Positions 35,819 to 47,279 of a stretch of DNA of 64,000 nucleotides are shown in pieces. Made by a program: the position numbers and the translations under genes. Origin of the DNA: Cellulosimicrobium funkei (lineage in GTDB: Bacteria > Actinomycetota > Actinomycetes > Actinomycetales > Cellulomonadaceae); assembly GCF_004519295.1 (NCBI RefSeq), contig NZ_SOZH01000006.1, positions 248,001 to 312,000 on the forward strand, written 5' to 3'. Position 1 is the first letter of the stretch; each line of letters opens with the position of its first letter. The notes beneath the pieces were generated by a model that worked only from the letters and a program-made list of their open reading frames with translations, searched no databases and was not told where the DNA came from.

Positions 35819-36505
35819 ATGGCACTCATGCCCCGACTTCGACAGCTCATGCGTCGGCCGACGTCCGCGTCGACCGTCGGCACGCGCCGCCCACGGTCCG
35901 GGGAGAAGCGTGGCGACACGGTCCACGAGGACGCGCTGCGGGCGATGCTCGTCGACGACCCGAACGACGAGCGGGCTTTCCGCGCGCTCGCGGAGCTGGT
36001 CCGCCGTCGCGCCGCGGAGGGACCGACCACGGACGACCCGCTCGCCGCCCCGGCGGACGAGACGGAGAAGCAGCGTGCCGCCGACCTCGCGGTCTGGGCG
36101 CTCGCCGAGGAGCTCGCCGGGCATCCCCGCGGGTGGTACCCGCTCGTGGAGCTCGGCCGTCTCTCCCTCGACGACGACCCGGAGGCGGCCCTGCGCCGTT
36201 TCGCGACGGCCGCGGAGCGCGACCCCTCGGGGCACGCTCTCGCGCAGTCGATGGAGGTCTTGCGCACAGCGGGCCTGCCGGTCGAGGCGCTGGGCCTCGG
36301 CGTCGGCCACTGGCGCGCCCGCGAGCACGAGGCCGAGGTCGGGCGCCAGCTCGTCCTCGCCGCCATCGAGGCCGACCGTCCCCTCGACGCCCGCCACCAC
36401 CTCGAGTCGCTCGTCGAGTACGGCGACCCCCGGGGCGTCGCGCCGCTGCGCGCGGACCTCGAGCGCGCCGTCGCGCAGGCCGAGCAGCACCGCGCCGGGA
36501 CCTGA
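35819..36505 (+). CDS. TPR-like protein of unknown function (228 aa)
   Basis: A soluble 228-residue protein. After a basic N-terminus (RLRQLMRRP) it is nearly all helix, with repeat-like units EDALRAMLVDDPNDERAFRALAEL, AEELAGHPRGWYPLVELGRL and EAALRRFATAAERDPSGHAL that suggest degenerate TPRs. It may be an adaptor. It is leaderless by spacing and divergent from fasR (119 bp), convergent with aceE across a terminator. I do not know its function. Confidence 0.78.
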   Translation: MALMPRLRQLMRRPTSASTVGTRRPRSGEKRGDTVHEDALRAMLVDDPNDERAFRALAELVRRRAAEGPTTDDPLAAPADETEKQRAADLAVWALAEELAGHPRGWYPLVELGRLSLDDDPEAALRRFATAAERDPSGHALAQSMEVLRTAGLPVEALGLGVGHWRAREHEAEVGRQLVLAAIEADRPLDARHHLESLVEYGDPRGVAPLRADLERAVAQAEQHRAGT

Positions 36506-36528
36506 CCCACGGCGTCCGGCACCTTCCG

Positions 36529-36578
36529 GAGACGACGACGGCCGGCCACCCCGCGGGTTGACCGGCCGTCGTCGTCTC
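36529..36578. terminator. Bidirectional terminator before the aceE stop
   Basis: A 17-bp perfect stem (36529-36545 with 36562-36578) with a 16-nt loop lies between convergent genes. Confidence 0.7.
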
Positions 36579-36590
36579 AGGCGGTGGCCG

Positions 36591-39365
<2,775 letters not shown>

Positions 39366-39785
39366 ATCTCGTCGGATGCCGGGCACTCGGCCGCGCGGTA
39401 CACGGCCGACACCCGTCTCGGGCCCACTCCGGGCACGCGGCCGCGGCCGCTGGTGGCGACCGCGCCTCTTCACGAGACCAGGGTGGTCTACCCATTGTGT
39501 TCACAACGCGCGCGTAAGTCACACCATCGGGTGGTCAAGAGGGCGTGATTTCGGCGACACGGGCCGGGCGGCGTGCGCGCCGCCGTCGTGCGGCCGCCCG
39601 GCAGCGTCCGGGGGACGGCCGACGGCCCGCGGGACGGCCGTCCGTGGGCGGCGCCTTGCCAAGCACCGCACCCTGCGGTGGGCTACCTTTGCCAGACACG
39701 GCAGGTCGTCGTGCGCGCGGGCGCCCGCCCGGGCGCGCGCGACGGCCCACCGCACGGACAGGACGAGGAAAGGAACGACACGACA
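39366..39785. other. 420-bp divergent control region, aceE / DUF3052 gene
   Basis: The longest gene-free stretch. It holds TTGTGTTCACAA (39496-39507; TTGTG and CACAA arms, 2-bp centre), a small hairpin CACCGCA/TGCGGTG (39664-39680), and GC-rich repeats around 39610-39650. A TACCTT at 39684-39689 could be a -10 for the plus-strand gene, but TTGCCA at 39656 is 22 bp away, too far. No ORF here looks coding. Confidence 0.5.
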
Positions 39786-40199
39786 GTGACCGACACCGTA
39801 GGGCCCAGCGGGGCGGACCGACTGGGGTTCGCGCCCGGCAACGTGGTCCAGGAGTTCGGCTGGGCGGACGACGTCGACGACGACCTGCGCGGGGAGCTCG
39901 AGGAGCTCGTCGGCGGCGAGCTCGTCGACGAGGACTACGACGACGTCACGGACGGCGTGGTCGTGTGGTTCCGCCAGGACGACGGCGACCTCACCGACCT
40001 GCTCGTGGACGTCCAGACCGTGCTCGACGACGGCGGCCTCATCTGGGTGCTCACCCCGAAGCCCGGCCGGCCGGGCCACGTGGGCCACAACGACATCCAG
40101 GAGGCCGCGACCACGGCCGGGCTGCACGCGACGAGCACGTTCGCCATCGCGCCCGACTGGTCCGCGACGAAGCTCGGGACCCGTGGCCGCGGTCGCTGA
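39786..40199 (+). CDS. DUF3052 family protein
   Basis: A 137-residue actinobacterial DUF3052 protein: GADRLGFAPGNVVQEFGWADDVDDDLR at the start, DGVVVWFRQDDGDLTDLLVD in the middle and WVLTPKPGRPGHVGHNDIQEAA near the end. It is acidic. The family is usually found beside aceE, as here, but its role is unknown. GTG 39786 follows GGAAAGGAACGA at a workable distance. The 3' end overlaps the peroxiredoxin start by 17 bp. Confidence 0.9.
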   Translation: MTDTVGPSGADRLGFAPGNVVQEFGWADDVDDDLRGELEELVGGELVDEDYDDVTDGVVVWFRQDDGDLTDLLVDVQTVLDDGGLIWVLTPKPGRPGHVGHNDIQEAATTAGLHATSTFAIAPDWSATKLGTRGRGR

Positions 40200-40680
40200 C
40201 GACGCCGCGACGACCGGGCGCACGACGCCGCCCGGTCCGGGCGACCCGGCGCCCGACTTCACGCTGCCGGACACCCACGGCACGCCCGTCCACCTCGCGG
40301 ACCTGCAGGGTGGGCCGGTGCTCCTCGTGTTCTACCCCTTCGCGTTCTCGGGGATCTGCACGGGCGAGCTGTGCGAGCTGCGCGACAACCTCGAGGAGTT
40401 CGAGGCGGCCGGCGTCACCCTGCTCGGCATCTCGTGCGACTCGGTGTTCGCGCAGAAGGCGTGGACGGCGCAGGAGGGCTTCGAGTTCGACCTGCTCTCC
40501 GACTTCTGGCCGCACGGGGACGTCGCACGGGCCTACGGCGTCCTCGACGAGGACGACGGCCTCGCGCTGCGCGGGTCGTTCCTGCTCGACGCCGACGGGA
40601 TCGTGCGCTGGTCCGTCGTCAACCCGCGCGGGCAGCGTCGTGACCTCGACGGTTACCGACGGGCGCTGGAACAGCTCTGA
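40183..40680 (+). CDS. Peroxiredoxin, AhpE type
   Basis: A thiol peroxidase of 165 aa. The peroxidatic site FYPFAFSGICTGELCELRD matches the AhpE signature, with Cys59 as the peroxidatic residue; Cys64 nearby is an extra cysteine that may resolve it, whereas M. tuberculosis AhpE is 1-Cys (memory). GDPAPDFTLPDTHG is the usual N-terminus. It overlaps the DUF3052 gene by 17 bp and is probably coupled to it. A pairing of aceE, DUF3052 and AhpE is typical. Confidence 0.92.
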   Translation: MAAVADDAATTGRTTPPGPGDPAPDFTLPDTHGTPVHLADLQGGPVLLVFYPFAFSGICTGELCELRDNLEEFEAAGVTLLGISCDSVFAQKAWTAQEGFEFDLLSDFWPHGDVARAYGVLDEDDGLALRGSFLLDADGIVRWSVVNPRGQRRDLDGYRRALEQL

Positions 40681-40749
40681 GCCCTGGGAGCCGGGCGGTC
40701 GTGGCAGGTGGCGGGGTGCCGACCCGGTAGGCTGTGCTCCGCCGTTCCA

Positions 40750-40823
40750 GGGCCTGTAGCTCAGCTGGTTAGAGCGCCACGCTTACACCGTGGATGTCGG
40801 GGGTTCGAGTCCCTCCGGGCCCA
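40750..40823 (+). tRNA. tRNA-Val (TAC)
   Basis: A complete cloverleaf: acceptor GGGCCTG with CGGGCCC, D-arm TAGCTCAGCTGGTTAGAGC, anticodon stem CCACG/CGTGG around CTTACAC (TAC), T-arm GGGTTCGAGTCCC, discriminator A, no encoded CCA. TAGGCT at 40728-40733 may be its -10. Confidence 0.96.
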
Positions 40824-40965
40824 CCCACCCCTCCCTCCCCGCCGGTCACGGTCGTGCCGCGCTACGACGTGGCACCCGTCGCCCGAGCCCGGGCAGCGCG
40901 CCGTGTCGGCGGCCGCCCCTAGCATCGGGCCCTCCAGCAGCGACGACGTGACGGTGAGGTAGAGG

Positions 40966-43900
40966 GTGCTCGAGAAGGTCAAGGGTCTGTTCCGGCGTGA
41001 CGAGGGGCAGACAGGAGGCGACCGCCCGAGCGCTCGGCTCGTCGACGCCCTGAAGGTGCTCGCCGTCGCGTCGCCGGAGCTCGAGGACCGTGCGGTCGCG
41101 TACGTGCACCGGGGCGAGGGACCGGAGGTCCTGCTCGAGCTGGAGGCGCTGCGGGGCGGCGACGTCGAGGCCCTCCTCGGCCGTCCGGGTCAGTCCGGGG
41201 TCTACTCCTGGACGACCCCCGCCCAGGACGACCGGCTGAAGGCCGCCGTGCCGGGGTGGACGTCGGCGAAGGCGGTCACCGCGCGCTCCAACCTCTACAC
41301 GCTCTCGGACTCCGTCACCGTCCCGGAGCTCGTGCGCCTCGGCCGCGTCCTCAGCGCGGTCTCGTCCGAGGTGGACCGCGAGCGGGCGTCGGACCCGCGC
41401 TGGCTCACGACGCTCGTCAACGACATGTCGCGCCGCGCGAACGAACGCCGGCACGGGCAGAAGGGCAAGGGCGCGCCCGACCGCTGGACGCCGGACCTGC
41501 TCGTGGCCCTCGCGGTCGAGGGCGGCGTGCCGGAGGCGGACGCGCCGGCGGTGGTGCTGCGCGAGCTGTTCGAGCGGCCGGCGTCGGCAGGCTGGGCGTC
41601 GCGGCACCTGGGCCCGGCGCTGCTCGGCGACCCGGCGCGGGAGTTCGTCGTCGCGCACCTGGACGTCGCGACGCGGGTGCTGCCGGGGGTGAGCGCCGCG
41701 GGGCGCGGTGAGCTCGTGGCGCTCGTCGCGGCGGACCCGGCGGCGACCGAGACGCTCGCCCCGCTGCTCGCCGTGCTCGCCGCGGACACGAGCAAGGCGG
41801 TGCGCGAGGCGGCGGTCGCCGCGCTCGTCCCGCTCCCCGCGGCGCGCCAGCGCGAGCTCCTCGCCCCTCTGCTCACGTCGCTCCCGGCCTCGCGGCTCGG
41901 CGCCGTGGTGACGCGCCTCGCCCAGGTCGACGGCGGTCTGGCCGCCCTGGAGGAGGCGGCCGAGCGGTCGACGGGCGCCCGGGCGACGCTGCTGCGCGAC
42001 ACCGTCGAGCGAGCGCGTGTGCTCGACGCCGCGCAGGAGGACGAGCCCGAGATCGACGTGCCGCCCTTCGAGCCGCTGCCGGAGACGGTGCTCGGCGACG
42101 AGTTCGTGCGGGCCGCGCGGGCCGCGATCGACACCGCCCTCGAACGCGCCCGCGCCGACCACGCGGCGCACGCAGGGAAGAAGGACGACGGGTGGCCGCG
42201 TTGGCGCCGCCTGACCGTCGAGCAGGACCTCAAGGAGCTGCCCGGCATCACCGACGAGGACCTCCGGGTCTTCGCGGCGTTCCTGTCCGGGACGAGCACC
42301 CGGCGCCCCGGCGGCGTCGTCATGCGCCGGCTGTCCGCGCCGGGCGTCTTCTCGCGCCTCCCCGGCATCACGCTCCTGCACCGGCTGCGGCTGCAGGGGA
42401 ACGAGGGGCGCGGGCGCAGCGAGCGGTTCGGCTGGTACCGGCTCCATGAGGGCGACCTGCTCGACGTCGACCTGCGCGTCCTCGACGAGGCGCTGCGGCG
42501 CGTCGGACGCGACGACGCCGGGGCGCTGGTCGACGAGCTGTACTTCTCGACCTGGTGGGCGACCGACACGGTGACGCCCGAGCACGCGTGGCCCTACTAC
42601 GCGGGGCACCTCGACCGGCTCGCCGCCGCGCTCGACGACCGCGAGCGCACGTACGGCAGCGCCAAGCCGGCCCGGGCGCTCGCGGTGCTCGCACAGCTGC
42701 CGCAGGTCCCGCGCCGGTTCCTGCCGCGCCTGACCGAGCTCGCGCTGGGCGAGGGCCGCACCTATCGCGCGACGGCGCAGGCGGCCCTGAGCACGCACCC
42801 CGGGGTGCGCGGGCTGGCCGAGCAGGGCCTGGGCAACGGCCGGTCCGAGGTGCGCCGCAGCGCGGCGGAGTGGCTGGCCCGGCTCGGCGACGTCGAGGCG
42901 GTGCCTGCGCTGCGCGCCGCGCTGGGCAAGGAGCGCAGCGAGGTCGTGCGCGCCGCGCTCCTCACGGCGCTCGAGGCGCTGGGCGAGGACATCTCGGCCG
43001 ACCTCGCGCCCGAGGCGCTGCTCGCGGAGGCGACCAAGGGCCTGCGCGCGAAGAAGCCCGTCAGCATGGCGTGGTTCGACCTCGACGCGCTGCCCGCGGC
43101 GCGCTGGGCGGCGGACGGCTCTCCGGTGGAGCCGACGGTCCTGCGCTGGTGGGTCGTGCTCGCGGTCAAGCTCAAGGACCCGAGCGGTGCCGGGCTGCTG
43201 GAGCGGTACCTGTCGCTGCTCCAGGAGGAGGACCGCGCCCGGCTCGGCAGCCACGTGCTCGCGGCGTGGGTCGCGCAGGACACGCGCAACCCCTCGCCGC
43301 AGGAGAGCGACGCGTACGCGACGGCCGGTGCCCAGCTGCGGTACGACCAGTACCAGGCGTGGGCCAAACGCTCGCCCGAGCACTACTCGGTCGAGGCGTC
43401 CAAGACGCTCGAGGACCACCACCGCGACCTGTACCGCGAGCACCAGGCCACGTACGTCGGCTCGGCGGTCAAGGACAAGGGTCTGCTCGCGCTGACCGTC
43501 GCGATGCCCGGCGCCGAGCTCGCCGCGACGTTCCAGCGCTACGCGAAGGCGCACGTCGGGCGTCGCGCGCAGACCGAGGCGCTCGTGCACGCGCTCGCGG
43601 CGAACGGGCAGCCGGCCGCGATCCAGGAGCTCCTCGCCGTCTCGCGGCGGTTCCGCCAGGCGACGGTCCAGGAGACCGCGCAGCGGCTCGCGGGCGAGCT
43701 CGCGGAGCGGCGCGGCTGGACGGCGGACCAGCTCGCCGACCGCACCGTCCAGACCGCGGGCTTCGAGGACGACGGGCTGCTCCACCTCGACCTCGGCTCC
43801 CGGGAGTACGTCGGGCGCATCACCCCCGCGTTCACGCTTGAGCTCACGAGCGACGCCGGCAAGGTGGTCAAGGCGCTCCCGGCGCCCCGGGCGCTGGACG

Positions 43901-44691
43901 ACCCCGAGCTCGTCGCGGCCGCTAAGAAGCAGCTCACCGCGAGTCGCAAGGAGCTCAAGGCCGTCGTCGCCCTGCAGACCCAGCGGCTCTACGAGGCGAT
44001 GTGCGTGGGCCGCACGTGGACGGCGTCGGAGTGGCAGGAGTACCTCCTCGGGCACCCCGTGATGTCGCGCCTCGTCGAGCGGCTCGTCTGGGTCGAGAAC
44101 CCCGGGACGGAGGGAGCCCGCCCGTTCCGGCCCGACGGCGGCGCGCTCGTCGACGCCGACGACGAGGACGTGGAGCTCGGGGCGGAGTCCACGGTCGGGC
44201 TCGCGCACGCCGTCCTGCTCGGCCCGGAGGCGACGGCGGCCTGGACGGCGCACCTGGCGGACTACGAGGTCGCCCCGCTCTTCGCGCAGCTCGACGTCAC
44301 GACGCCCGACGTCCCCGCGGGTGCGACCGCGATCGACGACCACAAGGGCTGGTTCTCCGACAGCTTCTCGATCCGCGGGCGCGCCACGAAGCGGGGCTAC
44401 TCCCGCTCGCAGGCCGAGGACGCCGGGTGGTTCAGCGCGTACACCAAGGCGTTCACCAGCGCGGGGATCGTCGTGCAGATCGAGTTCACGGGGTCGTTCG
44501 TCCCCGAGGAGAACATCCCGGCCGCGGTGACGGCGCTGACGTTCGAGCGGACGGGCCGCGGCTCCGGACGGGGGACCGCGCGGATCGCGGACCTGCCGCC
44601 CGTCCTCGTCGCGGAGGCGTACCGCGACTACGTGGCGGTGGCCGAGGCGGGGTCGTTCGACCCTGACTGGGAGCGGAAGAGCCAGTGGTGA
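40966..44691 (+). CDS. DUF4132 giant protein (MolR/YehI-like)
   Basis: A 1241-residue protein. Its middle is HEAT-like helical repeats (for example EVRRSAAEWLARLGDVEAVP, EVVRAALLTALEALGEDIS), and its C-terminal third carries the DUF4132 signature CVGRTWTASEWQEYLLGHPV, LVERLVW, followed by AESTVGLAHAVLLGPEATAAW and ending VAEAYRDYVAVAEAG. The N-terminal WGR domain of some relatives is missing. The size is close to E. coli YehI. The GTG start has GAGG six bases upstream; TAGCAT at 40920-40925 is a possible -10. It heads the seven-gene locus to 54733. Function is unknown. Confidence 0.88.
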   Translation: MLEKVKGLFRRDEGQTGGDRPSARLVDALKVLAVASPELEDRAVAYVHRGEGPEVLLELEALRGGDVEALLGRPGQSGVYSWTTPAQDDRLKAAVPGWTSAKAVTARSNLYTLSDSVTVPELVRLGRVLSAVSSEVDRERASDPRWLTTLVNDMSRRANERRHGQKGKGAPDRWTPDLLVALAVEGGVPEADAPAVVLRELFERPASAGWASRHLGPALLGDPAREFVVAHLDVATRVLPGVSAAGRGELVALVAADPAATETLAPLLAVLAADTSKAVREAAVAALVPLPAARQRELLAPLLTSLPASRLGAVVTRLAQVDGGLAALEEAAERSTGARATLLRDTVERARVLDAAQEDEPEIDVPPFEPLPETVLGDEFVRAARAAIDTALERARADHAAHAGKKDDGWPRWRRLTVEQDLKELPGITDEDLRVFAAFLSGTSTRRPGGVVMRRLSAPGVFSRLPGITLLHRLRLQGNEGRGRSERFGWYRLHEGDLLDVDLRVLDEALRRVGRDDAGALVDELYFSTWWATDTVTPEHAWPYYAGHLDRLAAALDDRERTYGSAKPARALAVLAQLPQVPRRFLPRLTELALGEGRTYRATAQAALSTHPGVRGLAEQGLGNGRSEVRRSAAEWLARLGDVEAVPALRAALGKERSEVVRAALLTALEALGEDISADLAPEALLAEATKGLRAKKPVSMAWFDLDALPAARWAADGSPVEPTVLRWWVVLAVKLKDPSGAGLLERYLSLLQEEDRARLGSHVLAAWVAQDTRNPSPQESDAYATAGAQLRYDQYQAWAKRSPEHYSVEASKTLEDHHRDLYREHQATYVGSAVKDKGLLALTVAMPGAELAATFQRYAKAHVGRRAQTEALVHALAANGQPAAIQELLAVSRRFRQATVQETAQRLAGELAERRGWTADQLADRTVQTAGFEDDGLLHLDLGSREYVGRITPAFTLELTSDAGKVVKALPAPRALDDPELVAAAKKQLTASRKELKAVVALQTQRLYEAMCVGRTWTASEWQEYLLGHPVMSRLVERLVWVENPGTEGARPFRPDGGALVDADDEDVELGAESTVGLAHAVLLGPEATAAWTAHLADYEVAPLFAQLDVTTPDVPAGATAIDDHKGWFSDSFSIRGRATKRGYSRSQAEDAGWFSAYTKAFTSAGIVVQIEFTGSFVPEENIPAAVTALTFERTGRGSGRGTARIADLPPVLVAEAYRDYVAVAEAGSFDPDWERKSQW

Positions 44692-44727
44692 CCCGGCGGA
44701 CGCTCCCGTGAGCGGCGGCGCCGACCC

Positions 44728-46149
44728 GTGATCGTCGTCGCGACGCTCGCCTGGTTGCTCGTCGCCGTGCTCGCGCGCCGGTCGCCGGCGGTCCGGTCCG
44801 CCGTGAGCACGGCGACGTCGACGCTGCTCGCCCTCGCGGGGGTCGGGGCGGTCGTCGTCGTGGTGGCCGTCGCCGCGGACGACGGCGGGACCCGCGCGCT
44901 CGGCGCGCTCGCGAGCGTGCCCGTCGCGGCCGGCGCGGTCGCGGCGGGCACGTGGTGCGCGCGAGCGGTGGTCCGCCCGTGGACGGTGCGGCGGCGCGAG
45001 CGTGCGGCGGGCCGGGTCCCGTGGCAGGACCGCGTGCTCGCCGCCGCGTCGCGCACCGGGCCGCGCGTGCGGGGCGTGCGCGTCGCCGACGTCGCCGCCC
45101 GCTCGGCGTTCCGCGTCGCCGGGGTTCGCGTCACGGGCCTCGCCGCCGAGATGTCGTACTACGGCCTCATCTCGCTCATCCCGCTGACGACCGCGATCGG
45201 GTCGAGCCTCGGCTTCCTGCGCCCGCTCCTCGGCGACGACACCGTCGACTCGATCCGCTCCTCGATCGTCGGCGGGCTCACCACGGTGTTCGCCGAGCAC
45301 GTGTCGACCTCGGTCGTCGCGCCGCTCGTCGACAGCCTCCTCGACGAGCAGCGCACCGGGTTCGCCGTCGGGTCGTTCCTCGTCGCGCTCTGGCTCGCGA
45401 GCCGCGTCTTCCGCGCCGCGGTCCGCGCCCTGGACGACGCGTACGGCGTCGAGCGGCGCCGCGGGGTCGTGGCGCAGTACGTCCTGGGGGTCGCGCTCGC
45501 CCTCGGCGCGATCGTCACGGCGGTGTCCGTCGTCGCGCTCGTCGTCGTCGGCCCGCTCCTGGGCGACGGCGCCGACCTGGCCGAGCGGCTCGGTCTCGAC
45601 GCGGCATTCCGGCAGACGTGGGACGTGCTGCGCTGGCCGACCGTCGTGCTCGTCTGCGGCGCGTACCTCACGCTGCTCTACCGCTACGCACCGAACGTCG
45701 ACACGACGTGGCGGCGGTGCCTGCCGGGCGCGGCCGTCGGGACCGGCGGCGTCCTCCTCGTGTCCTGGGGGTTCGGTCTCTACGTCCGGCTCGCGGGACC
45801 GGCGGCGCCGGGCTCCGAGGCGGGGACGACGGCGGTCGTCCAGGCGGCCGGGCAGATGCTCGGCCTTGTCCTCGCCGGGGTCCTCTGGGGCTGGCTCACG
45901 AGCATCGTCGTGCTCGTGGGCGGCGTCGTGAACGCGGAGGCCGACCCGCACCGCGTGGTCCCGGCGGGACGCGCCACGGGCGCAGCCTGGGCCGGTGGGG
46001 AGAGCGCCCCCACGACGGGCACGGCCGCCGAACCCGTCGACGACCGCTCCCGCGGCACCGGCGCCGGCCGTGTGGGACGCGGCTCCTACGCTGACCTGCA
46101 GGACCACGGGCACGGTGCCCGCGACCGGACCGAGGAGGAGCCCGGGTGA
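44728..46149 (+). CDS. YihY/BrkB family membrane protein
   Basis: A 473-residue inner-membrane protein. Two extra hydrophobic segments (ATLAWLLVAVLA, LALAGVGAVVVVVAVAA) precede the BrkB domain, which starts GVRVTGLAAEMSYYGLISLIPLTTAIG and has the family's LWLASRVFRAAVRALDDAYGV and YLTLLYRYAPNV blocks. The C-terminal 50 residues are polar and acidic. It lies between the DUF4132 gene (36 bp) and moxR (4-bp overlap), so it is probably translated with the ATPase. The original annotation as RNase BN is known to be wrong for the family; its substrate is unknown. Confidence 0.88.
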   Translation: MIVVATLAWLLVAVLARRSPAVRSAVSTATSTLLALAGVGAVVVVVAVAADDGGTRALGALASVPVAAGAVAAGTWCARAVVRPWTVRRRERAAGRVPWQDRVLAAASRTGPRVRGVRVADVAARSAFRVAGVRVTGLAAEMSYYGLISLIPLTTAIGSSLGFLRPLLGDDTVDSIRSSIVGGLTTVFAEHVSTSVVAPLVDSLLDEQRTGFAVGSFLVALWLASRVFRAAVRALDDAYGVERRRGVVAQYVLGVALALGAIVTAVSVVALVVVGPLLGDGADLAERLGLDAAFRQTWDVLRWPTVVLVCGAYLTLLYRYAPNVDTTWRRCLPGAAVGTGGVLLVSWGFGLYVRLAGPAAPGSEAGTTAVVQAAGQMLGLVLAGVLWGWLTSIVVLVGGVVNAEADPHRVVPAGRATGAAWAGGESAPTTGTAAEPVDDRSRGTGAGRVGRGSYADLQDHGHGARDRTEEEPG

Positions 46150-47279
46150 CGAGCACGACGACCGGTGACGAGCAGGCGCCCCCGGCGCTCGCCGAGCTGC
46201 GACCGCCGGCGGAGGTCCGGTACGCCGACGAGCTCGCGGTGCTCGCGCAGGCCGACGCCCGACGCGGGGCCGACGTCCCGCCGGGCTGGCGCCTGAGCCC
46301 GCGCGCGGTGCGGGCGTTCGTCGTGGGCGACCGGGAGCTGGGCGTGAGCCGCAAGTTCTTCGGCGACGACCCGCTCGTCGACCGCGCGGTCGTGTCGTTG
46401 CTCGGCCGGCAGGGCCTCATGCTCGTCGGTGAGCCCGGTACGGCCAAGTCCCTGCTGTCCGAGCTGCTCGCGGCGGCCGCGAGCGGCACGTCGACCCTCA
46501 CGGTGCAGGGCACCGCGGGCACGAGCGAGGACCACGTGCGGTACTCGTGGAACTACGCGCTGCTCATCGCGGAGGGTCCCAGCGAGCGCTCGCTCGTCCC
46601 GTCGCCCGTCTACCGTGCGATGGAGAGCGGGCGCGTCGCGCGGTTCGAGGAGATCACGCGCTGTGCCCCGGAGATCCAGGACACGCTCGTCTCCGTGCTG
46701 TCCGAGAAGCAGCTCATGGTCCCCGAGCTCGGCGCCGACGCCCGCGTCGCGGCGCGGCCCGGGTTCAACGTGCTCGCCACGGCGAACCTGCGCGACCGCG
46801 GGGTCCACGAGATGTCGGCCGCGCTCAAGCGGCGCTTCAACTTCGAGACGGTCGCGCCGATCCGCGACCGCGCGTTCGAGATCGAGCTCGTCGAGACGCG
46901 CCTCACCGCCGAGCTCGGGCCCGTCGAGGACCGACCGGTGCTCGACCGTGACGTGCTCGAGGTGCTCGTCACCGTGTTCCAGGACCTGCGCACCGGCACG
47001 ACGGCGAGCGGCGCACCGGTCAAGCGCCCCGAGACCGTGATGTCGACGGCGGAGGCGGTGAACGTCGCGATCGCGGCGTCGCTCGAGGCGCGCTACCTCG
47101 GTGACGGCACGGTCACGGCGGGGCAGGTCGCGCGCCAGGTGGGCGGCGTCGCGCTCAAGGGCGACGAGGAGGACGCCCGGCGGCTGCGGCACTACGTGGA
47201 CAACGTCGTGCGGGAGCGCGCGCGGTCGGACGCGCGCTGGAAGGACTTCCTCACCGCGGCGGGCGACCTGTGGCGGTAG
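46146..47279 (+). CDS. MoxR-type AAA+ ATPase (YehL-like)
   Basis: A 377-residue ATPase. Walker A is GEPGTAKS (95-102), the sensor ATANLRD has Asn215, and ALKRRF holds the arginine finger (230-231). The Walker B region is RVARFEEI (164-171): the normal Asp-Glu is Glu-Glu, which I recall as a feature of this subfamily. QGTAGTSEDHVRYSWNYALL is a second hallmark. MoxR ATPases act as chaperones with a VWA partner, encoded here two genes downstream. GTG overlaps the BrkB stop by 4 bp, and its own stop overlaps the next start by 10 bp. Confidence 0.93.
   Translation: MTSTTTGDEQAPPALAELRPPAEVRYADELAVLAQADARRGADVPPGWRLSPRAVRAFVVGDRELGVSRKFFGDDPLVDRAVVSLLGRQGLMLVGEPGTAKSLLSELLAAAASGTSTLTVQGTAGTSEDHVRYSWNYALLIAEGPSERSLVPSPVYRAMESGRVARFEEITRCAPEIQDTLVSVLSEKQLMVPELGADARVAARPGFNVLATANLRDRGVHEMSAALKRRFNFETVAPIRDRAFEIELVETRLTAELGPVEDRPVLDRDVLEVLVTVFQDLRTGTTASGAPVKRPETVMSTAEAVNVAIAASLEARYLGDGTVTAGQVARQVGGVALKGDEEDARRLRHYVDNVVRERARSDARWKDFLTAAGDLWR

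Noticed and set aside
39656-39689. TTGCCA and TACCTT as a promoter for the DUF3052 gene.
   Set aside because: The spacing of 22 bp is outside the usual 16-19; the true promoter may be the TACCTT with another -35, which I cannot place.
40846-46113. A 1755-codon open frame on the minus strand opposite DUF4132 and BrkB genes.
   Set aside because: Such long antisense frames arise from strong G/C third-position bias. The translation is a low-complexity mix of Arg, Glu, Val and Ala with no domain, while the plus-strand frames hold recognisable families.
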